From Acanthosepion esculentum (Eukaryota; Mollusca; Cephalopoda; Sepiida; Sepiidae): DNA of 64,000 nucleotides. The position numbers and the translations under genes are program-made. How positions within the stretch are numbered: position 1 is the stretch's first letter; each line of letters starts with the position of its first letter. Below are positions 48,441-60,169 of this stretch, in pieces. The stretch lies in assembly GCA_964036315.1 (NCBI GenBank), contig CAXIWW010000817.1:8653501-8717500 (forward strand), written 5' to 3'. Under the pieces are notes generated by a model. That model was not told where the DNA came from. It saw only the letters and a list, made by a program, of their open reading frames with translations, and made no database searches.

Positions 48441-50520
48441 AATTGGCACAAAAAGCGAGAGAATTGGGATTGCTGCAGCCTGAGATTGTTTGTAAGTCAG
48501 TTGTCACAATAGAACCAGGAGAATTCGGCTTGTTGCAGCCTGAGATTGCTTGTAAGGCAGTTACCACAAAAGAGCCAGGAGAAATCCGCACGTAGCCGCC
48601 TGGGATTGCTTTTAGGGCAATTGGCACAAAAAGTTAGGAGAACAGTCCTAACAAAAGACACAAAAGAGCCAGGAGATGTCGATTTGTAGCGATCTGAGAT
48701 TGCTTGTAAGGCAGTTTCACAATAGAGCGAGGCGTATTCGGCTTGTAGCCGCCTGAGATTGCTTGTAAGGCAGTTTCACAAAAGAGACAGGAGATGTCGT
48801 TTTGTAGCCGCCTGATATTACTTGTAAGGCAGTTTCACAAAAGTGACAAGATAATTCGGCTTGTAATGAAGTTGCCACAAATGGGCCAGGAGAAATCGGC
48901 TCGTAGCATCCTGGGATTGCATGTAAGGCAATTCGCACAAAAAGCCAGGATAATTCTTATTGCTGCAGCCTGAGAATGCTTGTAAGGCAGATGCCACAAA
49001 TGAAAGAGGAGAAATCGCTTCGTATCAGCCTGGGATTTCTTGTAAGGCAATTATCACAACAATTTAGGAGAATTAGACTAGCGGCAGCCTGAGATTGCTT
49101 GTAAGGCAATTGTCACAAAAGCGCCAGTAGAATTCGGCTTGTAGCAGCCTGAGATTACTTGTAAGGCAGTTTTCACATAAGAGCCAAGAGAAGTCGGCTC
49201 GTAGCCGCATGACATTGCTTGTAAGGCAGTTGTCACAAAATAGCCAGGAGAATTGGGATTGCTGCTGCCAGAGATTGCTTGTAAGGCAGTTGTCACAATA
49301 GAACCAGGAGAATTCGGCTTGTAGCATCCTGAGATTGCTTGTAAGGCAGTTGTCACAAAAGAGACAGGAGATGTCGTTTTGTAGCAGCCTGATACTATTT
49401 GTAAGGCAGTTTTCACAAAAGAGCCAAGAGAAATCGGCTCGTAGCCGCCTGGGATTGCTTGTAAGGCAATTCGCACAAAAAGCCAGGAGAATTCATATTG
49501 CTGCAGCCTGAGAATGCTTGTAAGGCAGATGCCACAAATGAGCCAGGAGAAATCGGTTCGTAGCAGCCTGGGATTGCTGTAAGCAATTGGCACAAAAAGC
49601 TAGGAGTATTGGGATTGCTGCAGCCTGAGATTGCTTGCAAGGCAGTTGTCACAATAGAACCAGGAGAATTCGGCTTGTAGTAGCCTGAGATTGCTTGTAA
49701 GGCAGTTACCGCAATAGAGCCAGAAGAAATCGGCACGTAGCCGCCTGGGATTGCTTTTTCGGCAATTGGCAAAAAAGTCAGGAGAACAGTCCTGGCGGTA
49801 GACTGAGATTGTTTGTAAGGCAGTTGCCACAAAGAGCCAGGAGATGTCGATTTGTAGCAGCCTGGGATTGCTTGTAAGGCAATTTGCACAAAAGATCCAG
49901 GAGAATTCGTCTTGCAGCAGCCTGAGATTGCTTGTAAGGCTGTTGTCACAAAAGAGACAGGAGATGTCGATTTGTAGCGGCCTGAGATTGCTTGCAAGGC
50001 AGTTTCACAAAAGAGCCAGGCGTATTCTGCTTGTAGCAGCCTGAGATTTCTTGTAAGGCAGTTTCACAAAATAGCCAGGCGTATTCGGCTTGTAGCAGGC
50101 TGAGATTGATTGTAAGGCATTTTTAAAAAAAGAGACAGGAGATGTCGTTTTGTAGCAGCCTGAGATTTCTCTTAAAGCAGTTTTCACAAAAGCGACAAGA
50201 GAAGTCGGCTCGTAGACGCCTGGGATTACTTGTAAGGCTGTTGTCACAATTGAACCAGGAGAATTCGGCTTGTAGCAGCCTGAGATTGCTTGTAAGGCAG
50301 TTACCACAAAAGAGCCAGGAGAAATCGGCACGTAGACGCCTGGGATTGCTTTTAAGTCAATTGGCATAAAAAGTCAGGAGAACTGTCCTGGCGGCAGTCT
50401 GAAATTGCTTGTAAGGCAGTTGTCACAAAAGCGCCAGAAGAATTCGGCTTGTAGCGGCCTGAGATTGCTTGCAAGGCAGTTTCACAAAAGAGCCAGGCGT
50501 ATTCGGCTTGTAGCAGCCTA
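48429..50520 (+). repeat. Satellite B array, forward orientation (block B7)
   Basis: About 35 B monomers, tail-to-tail with B6 at 48428/48429 (CCGCTAGTC then TGCTTGTAATGCAATTGGC). One irregular stretch at about 48640-48665, CAGTCCTAACAAAAGACAC, lacks part of a monomer. The block ends at TAGCAGCCTA, followed by TCTCTGAGGTTGGGGGTCG of satellite A. The forward B to G-rich A order matches that of the A2/B4 seam read on the other strand. Confidence 0.94.
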
Positions 50521-53500
50521 TCTCTGAGGTTGGGGGTCGTCCGCATGGGACTTTCTGGGACTGGAGGTCGTTTGCTTGGGCCTTTCTGGGTCTGTCTCCT
50601 GGGTGGGGGTCGTCTGAGTGGGACTTTCTGGGTCTGGGGGTCGTCTGCGTGGGACATTCTGGCACTGTCTCCTGGGTGGGGGCTCGTCTGCATGGGACTT
50701 TCTTGGACTGGAGGTCGTCTGCGTGGGACTTTCTTGGACAGTCTCCTGGGTGGGGGCTCCTCTGCATTGGACTTTCTGGGACAGGGGGTCGTCTGAGTCT
50801 GACTTTCTGGGATTGTCTCCTGGGTGGGGGTCGTCTGTTTGGGACTTTCTGGGACTGTCTCCTGGGTGGGGGATCGTCTGCGTGGGACTTTCTGGGACTG
50901 GGGGTCGTCTGCGTGGGACTTTCTGGGAGTGTCTCCTGGGTGGGGGGTCGTCTGCGTGGGACATTCTGGGACTGTCTCCTGGGAGGGTGTCCGTCTGCGT
51001 TGGATTTTCTTGGACTGGGGGTCGTCTGCGTGGGACTTTCTGGGACTGTCTCCTGGGTGGGGGTTGTCTGCATGGGACTTCCTGGGTCGGGGGGTCGTCT
51101 GCGTGGGACTTTATGGGACTGTCTCCTGGGTGGGTGTCGTCTGCGTGGGACTTTCTGGGACTGTCTCCTTGGTGAGGGTCGTCTGGGTGGGACTTTCTTG
51201 GACTGGGGGCTCGTCTGCGTGGGACATACTGGGACTGTCTCCTGGGTGGGGGGTCGTCTGCGTGGGACTTTCTGGGACTGTCTCCTGGGTGGGTGTTCTT
51301 CTGCGTGGCACTTTCTGTGACTGGGGTTCGTCTGCGTGGGTCTTGCTGGGACTGTCTCCTGTCTGGGGGTCGTCTGCGTGGGACTTTCTTCGCCTGGGGC
51401 TCGTCTGCGTTGGACATTCTGGGACTATCTCCTGGGTGGGGGTCGTCTGCATGGGACTTTCTTGGACTGGAGTTCGTCTGCGTGGGACTTTCTTGGACAG
51501 TCTCCTGGGTGGGGGCTCCTCTGCATGGGACTTTCTGGGACAGGGGGTCGTCTGAGTCTGACTTTCTGGGATTGTCTCCTGGGTGGGGGTCGTCTGTTTG
51601 GGACTTTCTGGGACTGTCTCCTGGGTGGGGGATCGTCTGCGTGGGACTTTCTGGGACTCGGGGTCGTCTGCGTGGGACTTTCTGGGAGTGTCTCCTGGGT
51701 GGGGGGTCGTCTGCGTGGGACATTCTGGGACTGTCTCCTGGGAGGGTGTCCGTCTGCGTTGGATTTTCTTGGACTGGGGGTCGTCTGCGTGGGACTTTCT
51801 GGGACTGTCTCCTGGGTGGGGGTTGTCTGCATGGGACTTCCTGGGTCGGGGGGTCGTCTGCGTGGGACTTTATGGGACTGTCTCCTGGGTGGGTGTCGTC
51901 TGCGTGGGATTTCTGGGACTGTCTCCTTGGTGAGGGTCGTCTGGGTGGGACTTTCTTGGACTGGGGGCTCGTCTGCGTGGGACATACTGGGACTGTCTCC
52001 TGGGTGGGGGGTCGTCTGCGTGGGACATTCTGGGACTGTCTCCTTGGTGGGTGTTCTTCTGCGTGGCACTTTCTGTGACTGGGGTTCGTCTGCGTGGGTC
52101 TTGCTGGGACTGTCTCCTGTCTGGGGGTCGTCTGCGTGGGACTTTCTTCGACTGGGGCTCGTCTGCGTTGGACATTCTGGGACTATCTCCTGGGTGGGGG
52201 TCGTCTGCTTGGGATATCTGGGACTGTCTCCTGGGTGGGGTGTCGTCGGCATGGGACTTTCTGTGACTCGGGGTCGTCTGCGTGGGTTTTTCTAGGACTC
52301 TCTCCTCGGTGGGCGGTCTTCTGCGTGGGACTTTCTGGGACTGTCTCCTGGGTGGGGAGTCGTCTGCGTGGGACTTTCTGGGACTGGGGGTCGTCTGCGT
52401 GGGTCTTTCTGGGACTGTCTCCTGGGAGGTGTTTCGTATGCGTGGTACTTTCTGGGGCTGTCTCCTTGGTGGGGAGGTGTCGTCTGCGTGGGACTTTCTG
52501 GGACTGTCTCATGGGTGGGGGGGTCGTCTGCATGGGACTTTCTGGGACTCTCTCCTGGGAGGTGTTTCGTCTGCGTGGGACTTTCTGGGGCTGTCTCCTT
52601 GGTGGGGGGGTCGTCTGCATGGGTCTTTCTGGGACAGTCTCCTGGGTGCGGTGTCGTCTGCGTGGGACTTTGTGGGACTGGGGGTCGTCTGCGTTGGAAT
52701 TTCTGGGACTGCGGGTCGTCTGCGTGGGTCCTTCTGGGACTCTCTCCTGGGTGGGTGGTCGTCTGCGTGGGACTTTCTGGGACTCTTTCCTTGGTGGGGA
52801 CTCGTCTGCGTGGGACTTTCTGGGACACTGGTTCGTCTGCGTGGGTCTGTCTGGGACAGTCTCCTGGGTGCGGTGTCGTCTGCGTGGGACTTTGTGGGAC
52901 TGGGGGTTGTCTGCGTGGGACTTTCTGGGACTGGGGGTCGTCTGCGTGGGACTTTCTGGGACTGTCTCCTGGGTGGGGGGTTGTCTTTTTGGGACTTTCT
53001 GGGACTGGCTCCTGGGTGGGGGGGCACGTATGCGTGGGATTTTCTGTGACTGGGGTTCGTCTGCGTGGGACTTTCTGGGACTGTCTCCTGCGTCGGGGGC
53101 CGTCTGCGTGGGACTTTCTGGGACTGGGGTCGTCTGCGTTGGACTTTCTGGGACTGTTTCCTGGGTGGGGACTCGTCTGCGTGGGACTTTCTGGGACAGT
53201 GGGTCGTCTGCGTGGGTCTGTCTCGGACAGTCTCCTGGGTGCGGTGTCGTCTGCGTGGGACTTTGTGGGACTGGGGGTTGTCTGCGTGGGACTTTCTGGG
53301 ACTGGGGGTCGTCTGCGTGGGACTTTCTGGGACTGTCTCTTGGGTGGGGGGCCGTCTGCGTGGGACTTTTTGGGACTGGGGTCGTCTACGTCGGACTTTC
53401 TGGGACTGGGGGCCTTCTGCGTGGGACTTTCTGGGAGTCGGGGTCGTCTGCGTGGAACTTTCTGGGACTGTCTCCTGGGTGGGGGGTCGTCTGTTTTGGA

Positions 53501-55087
53501 CTTTCTGAGAACTGTCTCCTGTGTGTTGTGTCGTCTGCGTGGGACTTTCTGGGACTGGGGGTCTTCTGCGTGTGACTTTCTCTGAATGTGGGTCGTTTAC
53601 GTGGGACATTCTCGGACTGTCTCCTGTGTGGGGGTCGTCTGCGTGGGACTTTCTGGGACTGTCTCCTGGGTGGGGGGTCATCTGCATGGGACTTTCTGGG
53701 ACTGGGAGTCGTCTGCGTGGGACTTTCTGGGATTGTCTCGTGCGTTGGGTATCGTCTTCGTGGGTCATTCTGGGACTGGGGGTCGTCTGCGTGGGACTTT
53801 CTGGGACTGGGGGTCGTCTGTGTGGGACTTTCTGGGACTGGGGGTGGTCTGCGTTAGACTTTCTGGGACGAGGGGGTCGTCTGCGTGGGACTTTCGTGGA
53901 CTGGTGGTCGTCTGCGTGGGACTTTATGGGACTGTCTCCTGGGTGGGGGGTCGTCTGATTGGTACTTTGTAGGACTGGGGGTCGTCTGCGTGGGACTTTC
54001 TGGGACTGGGGGTCATCTGCGTGGGATTTCTGGGACTGTCTCGTGGGTGCGGTGTCGTCTGCGTGGGACTTTCTGGGACTGGGGTCGTCTGCGTGGGACT
54101 TTCTGGGACTGTCTCCTGGGTGGGGGTCGTCTGTTTGGGACTTTCTGAGAACTGTCTCCTGTGTGGTGTGTCGTCTGCGTGGGACATTCTGGGACTGGGG
54201 GTCTTCTGCGTGTGACTTTCTGGGACTGTGGTACATTCTGGGACTGTCTCCTGTGTGGGGGGTCTTCTGCGTGGGACTTTCTGGGACTGTCTCCTGGGTT
54301 GGGGGTCGTCTGCACGGGTCCTTCTGGGACTGGTGGTCGTCTGCGTGGGACTTTCTGGGATTGTCTCCTGGGTTGGCTATCGTCTGCGTGGGACTTTCTG
54401 GGACTGGGGGTCATCTGCGTGGGACTTACTGGGACTGTCTCCTGGGTGCGGGGTCGTCTGCGTGGGACTTTCTGGGACTCTGGTCGTCTGCGTGGGACTT
54501 TCTGGGACTGTCTCCTGGGTGGAGGTTTGTCTGTTTGGGACTTTCTGGGACTGTCTGCTTGGTGGGGGTCGTCTGCATGGGACTTCCTAGGACTGGGGGT
54601 CGTCTGTGTGGGACTTTCTGTTACTGGGGCTCGTCTGCGTGGGTCTTTCTGGGACTGTCTCCTGGGTGGGGGTTCTTCTGCGTTGTACTTTCTGGGACTG
54701 TCTCATGCGTGGGGTGTCGTCAGCGTGGGACTTTCTGGGACTGTCTCCTGGGTGGGGGCTCGTCTTCGTGGGACTTTCTGAGACTGTCTCTTGGGTGGGC
54801 GTCGTCTGCGTGTGATTTTCTGGGACTGTCTACTGGGTGGTGGTCGTCTGCATGGGACTTCCTAGGACTGGGGGTCGTCTGTGTGGGACTTTCTGGGACT
54901 GGGGCTGGTCTGCGTGGGTCTTTGTGGGACTGTCTCCTGGGTGGGGGTTCGTCTGCGTTGGACTTTCTGGGACTGTCTCCTGGGTGGCGGGTCGTCTGCG
55001 TGGGTCTTTCTGGGACTGTCTCCTGGGTGGGGATCGTCTGCGTGCGTTTTTCTGGGAGTGGTTGTCGTCTGCGTGGGTATTTCTGGG
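50521..55087 (+). repeat. Satellite A array, G-rich orientation (block A3)
   Basis: About 4.6 kb of interleaved 31- and 43-bp A units, in the same orientation as A1. Long units are more frequent in its first third. From about 50645 to 52165 it contains two copies of a 759-bp higher-order unit. It ends at TTTCTGGGACT, whose last bases are shared with the C sequence ACTTTTTTAATTATGG that begins composite copy 2. Confidence 0.95.
50645..52165 (+). repeat. 759-bp higher-order repeat in satellite A, two copies
   Basis: The unit containing GGGGGCTCCTCTGCAT, CTCCTGGGAGGGTGTCCG, GGTCGGGGGGTCGTC, GAGGGTCGTCTGGGTGG and GGGTGTTCTTCTGCGTGG recurs at an offset of 759 bp in the same order. The second copy is 1 bp shorter near 51908 (GTGGGATTTCTGG versus GTGGGACTTTCTGG). 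The pair is carried again by composite copy 2 at about 62386-63906. Confidence 0.85.
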
Positions 55088-55100
55088 ACTTTTTTAATTA
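55078..55100. other. Breakpoint of the 11,741-bp tandem duplication
   Basis: A-family TTTCTGGGACT is fused to C-family ACTTTTTTAATTATGG with ACT (55088-55090) common to both sides. It is the only place in the window where A touches C. Confidence 0.88.
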
Positions 55101-55280
55101 TGGATAAGGTAAGGAATTCCCGACAATTGGACACCAATATTTTGTGGATTCGATAAAAAGGAAAATTAGAAATGCAGTCTTATTGTGCACACTGGAATTC
55201 GGACCCTCTAAATTGTCAGACGACATACCGCGCACAATGTTAAAGCTGTACTTTTTACTATCTGACCAAATGAAAAATCT
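55088..55280 (+). repeat. Satellite C fragment (block C6)
   Basis: 193 bp, the right half of block C5 carried into the second composite copy. It starts in mid-monomer at ACTTTTTTAATTATGG and ends at GAAAAATC before satellite B. It shows that the left edge of the composite unit cuts through a C monomer rather than lying at a family boundary. Confidence 0.93.
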
Positions 55281-58200
55281 GCTGCTACAAAACGGCATTT
55301 CCTGGCTCTTTTGTGAAAACTGCCTTACAAGCAATCTCAGGCTGATACAAGCCCACACCTGCTGGCTTTTCTGTGAAAACTGCGCTAAAATCAATCTCTG
55401 GCTGCTACAAGCTGACTACGCCTGTCTCTTTTGTGACCACTGCCTTACATGCAATCTCAGGTTGCTAAAAATCGACATCTCCTGACTCTTTTGTGAAAAC
55501 TGCCTTATAATCAATCTCAGGCTGCAGCAAGCTAATTCTCCTGGCTTTTTGTGCCATTTGCCTTACAAGCAATCCCACGCAGCTACGAGCCCATTTCTCC
55601 TGGCTTGTTGTGACAACTGCCTTACAACGAATCTCAGGCTGCAGGAAGCCCAATTCTGCTGGCTCATTTTGTGAAAACAGCCTTACAATCAATCTCAGGC
55701 TCCTACAATCCGAATACGCCTGGCTCTTTTGTGACACCTGCCTTACAAGCAATCTCAGGCTGCTACGATCCCATTTCTCCTGGCTTTTTGTGGAAAGTGC
55801 CTTACACGCAAACATAGGATTCTACGAGCCGGTTCTCCTGGGAGATTTGTGAAAATTGCCTTACAAGCAATCTCATTCTTCTACAAGCCTACACCTGCTG
55901 GCACTTTTAAGACAACTGCATTACAAGCAATCTCAGGCTGCTAAAAAATCGATCTCCTGGCTCTTTCGTGACAACTGCCTTACAAGCAACGTCAGGCTGC
56001 AGCAAGCCCAATGTTCCTGGCTTTTTTGCCAATTGCCTTACAAAATAATCCCAGGCTGCAACTAGGCGATTTCTCAAGACTCTTTTGTGGCGACTGCATT
56101 ACAAGCAACCTCAGGCTGCTACAAGACGAATTCTACTGGCTCTTTTGTGACAACTGCCTTACAAGCAATGTCAGGCTGCTCCGAGCCGACTTCTCTTGGC
56201 TCTCTTGTGTAAACTGCCTTACAAGCAATCTCAGGCTTCTACAAGCCGAATACGCCTGGCTCTTTTGTAGCAACTGCCTTACATGCAATCACAGCAGCAA
56301 GCCCAATTCTCTTGTATTTTTGTGCCAATTTCATTACAAGCAATTCCACGCAGCTACGAGCCCGTTTACCCTGGCTTTACACGCAATCTCAGGCTTCTAC
56401 AAACTTACACCTGCTGACTCTTTTTTTACAACTCCCTTACAAGCAATCTCCCGCTGCTATCGGCCGACTTCTCCGGGCTATTTGTGAAAACTGTCTTACA
56501 AAGGATCTCAGGCTGCTACAAGCCGATTTCTCCTGCCTCTTTTGTGCCAACTCATTTCCAAGCAGTCTCAGGCTGCTACGAGCCGACTATGCCTGGATCT
56601 TCTATGACAAATGCCTTACAAGCAATCTACGGCCGCCAGAAATCGATCTCCTGGCTCTTTCGTGACAACTGCCTTACAAGAAATCTCAGGCTACTACAAG
56701 CTGACTACGCCTTTCACTTTTGTGGCAACTGCCTTACAAGCAATCTCAGGCTGCAGCAAGCCCAATTCTCCTGGCTTTTTTTGCCAATTGCCTTACAAGT
56801 AATCCCAGGCTGCTACGAGCGTATTTCCCCTGACTCTTTTGTGGCAACTGCCTTACAAGCAATACCAGGCCTCTACAAGACGAATTCTCCTGGGTCTTTT
56901 GTGAGAACTGCCTTACAAGCAATCTCAGGATGTTACGGGCCGACTACGCCTGGCTCTTCGATGACAAGTGGCTTACAAGCAAACTCAGGCTGCTACAAGC
57001 CGATTTGTCCTGGCTCTTTTTTGGCAACTGCCTTACAAGCAATTTCAGGCTGCTACGAGCAGACTTTTCTTGGTTCGTTTGTGAAAACTGCCTTACAAGC
57101 CATGTCAGGCTGCAGCAACCCCAACTCTTTCGGCTTTTTGTGCCAATTGGCTTACAAGCAATCCCAGGCACCAACGAGCCGATTTCTCCTGGCTCTTTTG
57201 TGGCAACTGTATTACAAGCAAACTCAGGCTGCTACAAATCGACATCTACTGTCTCTTTTGTGCGAACTGTCTTACAAGCCATATCAGGCTGCCGCTAGGC
57301 CAATTACTTTTTGTGCCAATTGCCTTAAAAAAGCAATCGCAGGCGGCTACGTGACGATTTCTCCTGGCTGTTTTGTGGTAACTGCCTTACAAGCAATCTC
57401 AAGCTGCTAAAAGCCGAATTATCCTGGCTCTATTGTGAAAACTGCCTGAAAAGCAATCTCAGGCTGCTACAAGCCGAATTCTCCTGGCTCTCTTGAGATA
57501 ACTGCCTTACAAGCAAAATCAGGATGCTACGAGCCGACTTCTCATGCCTCTTTTGTGAAAACTGCCTTACAATCAATCTCAGGCTGCTACAAACCCACAT
57601 CTCCTGTCTCTTTTGAGAAACTGCCTTGCAAGCAATCTCAGACCGCTACAAATCGACATCTACTGTCTCTTTTGTGCGAACTGTCTTACAAGCAATATCA
57701 GGCTGCCGCTAGGCCAATTACTTTTTGTGCCAATTGCCTTAAAAAAGCAATCCCAGGCGGCTACTTGACGATTTCTCCTGGCTGTTTTGTGGTAACAGCC
57801 TTACAAGCAATCTCAAGTTGCTACAAGCCGAATTATCCTGGCTCTATTGTGACAACTGCCTGAAAAGCAATCTCAGGCTGCAGCAATCCCACTTCTCCAG
57901 GCTTTTTGAGGCAACTGCCTTACAAGCAATCTCAGGCTGCTACAAACCGAATTCTCCTGGCTCTTTTATGACAACTGCCATACAAGCAATGTCAGGCTGC
58001 TCCGAGCCGACTTCTCTTGGCTTTCTTGTGAAAACTGCCTTACAAGCAATCTCAGGCTTCTACAAGCCGAATACGCCTGGCTCTTTTGTAGCAACTGCCT
58101 TACATGCAATCACAGCAGCAAGCCCAATTCTCTTGGATTTTTGTGCCAATTTCATTACAAGCAATTCCACGCAGCTACGAGCCCGTTTCCCCTGGCTTTT

Positions 58201-60169
58201 TGTGAAAATTGCTTTACACGCAATCTCAGGCTTCTACAAACTTACACCTGCTGACTCTTTTTTGACAACTCCCTTACAAGCAATCTCCCGCTGCTATCGG
58301 CCCACTTCTCCGGGCTATTTGTGAAAACTGTCTTACAAAGGATCTCAGGCTGCTACAAGCCGATTTCTCCTGCCTCTTTTGCAGCAACTGCCTTACAAGC
58401 AATCTCAGTCTGCAACAACCCGGATTCTCCTGGCTCTTTTGTGAAAACTGCCTTACAAGCAATGTCAGATTGCTACGAGCCGACTTCTCTTGGCTATTTT
58501 GTGAAAACTGCCTTTCAAGCAATCTCAGGCTGCTACAAACCCACATCTCTTGTATCTTTTGTGAAAACTGCCTTACAAGCAATCTCAGCCTGCTACAAGC
58601 CGAATTGGCCGCTACAAATCGACATATACTGGCTCTTTTGTTACAACTGCCTTACAACCTATCCCAGGCTGCTACGAACCGATTTCTCCTGGCTCAGGCT
58701 GCAGCAATATGAATTCTCCTGGCTTTTTGTGCGAATTGCCTTACAAGCAATCCCAAGCGGCTACGAGCGGATTTCTCCTGGCGCTTTTGTGGCAACTGCC
58801 TTACAAGAAATCTCAGGCTGCTAAGAGCCGAATTCTCCTGGCGCTTTTATGACAACTGCCTTACAATAAATATCAGGCTGCTACGAGCCGACTTCTCTTG
58901 GCTCTTTTGTGAAAACTGTCTTGCAAGTAATCTCCGGCTGCTACAAGCCGAATTCTCCTGGCGCTTTTGTGACAACTGCCTTACAAGCAATGTCAGGCAG
59001 CTACAAGCCGACTTCACTTGGCTCTTTTGTGAAAACTGCCTTACAAGTAATATCAGGCCGCTACAAATCGACATCTCCTGTCTCTTTTGTGACAACTGCT
59101 TTACAAGCAATCTCAGTCTTCCGCCAGGACAGTTCTCCTGACTTTTTGTGCCAATTGCCTTAAAAGCAATCCCAGGCGGCTACGTGCCGATTTCTCCTGG
59201 CTCTTTTGTGGTAACAGCCTTACAAGCAATCTCAGGCTGCTACAAGCCGAATACGCCTGGCTCTTTTGTGAAACAGTTTGCAAGCAAACTCAGGCCACTA
59301 CAAATAGACATCTCCTGTCTCTTTTGTGACAACTGATTTACAAGCAATCTCAGGCTGCCGCAGGGCAGTTCTCCTGACTTTTTGTGCCAATTGCCTTAAA
59401 AGCAATCCCAGGCGGCTACTTGCCGATATCTCCTGGCTCTTTTGTGGTAACTGCCTTACAAGCAATCTCAGGCTGCTATAAGCCAAATTCTCCTGGTTCT
59501 ATTGTGACAACTGCCTTAAAAGCAATCTCAGTCTACAGCAAGCCGAATTCTCCTGGCTCTTTTGTGCAAATTGCCTTACAAGTTTTGTGGCAACTGCCTT
59601 ACATGCAATCTCAGGCGTCTACGAGCCTACTTATCTTGTCTCTTTTGTGAAAACTGCTTTAAATGCAATCTCAGGCTGCTACAAAACGACATCTCCTGTC
59701 TCTTTTTTTAAAAACTGCCTTACAAGCAATCTCAGACTGCTACAAGCCGAATACGCCTGGCTCTATTGTGAAACTGCCTTACAAGCAATCTCAGATCGCT
59801 ACAAATCGACATAACCTGGCTCTTTTGTGTCAACTGCCTTACAAGCAATCTCAAGCTGTCGCTAGTACAATTCTCCTGACTTAATGTGCCAATTGCCTTA
59901 AAAGCAATCCCAGGCGGCTACGAACCGATTTCTCCTGGCTCATTTGTGGCAACTGCCTTACAAGAAATCTCAGGCTACTACAAGCCGAATTCTCCTGGCT
60001 CTTTTGTGCCAATTGCCTTACAAGCAATCCCAGGCATCTACGAGCCGACTTCTCTTGTCTCTTTTGTGAAAACGGCCTTAAAAGCAATCTCAGGCTGCTA
60101 CAAAACGACATCACCTGTCTCTTTTGTTTTAAAACAGACTTACAATCAATCTCAGGTTTTCCGCTAGTC
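55281..60169 (-). repeat. Satellite B array, reverse orientation (block B8, copy of B6)
   Basis: Copy of block B6 at +11,741 bp. The one difference I found is C at 59992 for G at 48251, which gives GAATTCTCC where copy 1 has GAATTGTCC. It carries the same 414-bp and 1.83-kb internal repeats. Confidence 0.94.

Larger units (their letters stand above)
43347..55087 (+). repeat. 11,741-bp composite repeat unit, copy 1 (C5 end, B6, B7, A3)
   Basis: The segment contains 193 bp of C+, 4.9 kb of B-, 2.1 kb of B+ and 4.6 kb of A+. Everything from 43347 (ACTTTTTTAATTATGG) to 52259 is repeated at 55088-64000 with a fixed offset of 11,741 bp. I found two differences: 48251 G versus 59992 C, and 52045 T versus 63786 G. 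No insertion or deletion was noticed. The copy's own left neighbour is C (GTCGAAAAA). The neighbour of copy 2 is A (TTTCTGGG). The unit boundary is therefore the duplication breakpoint. Confidence 0.95.
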
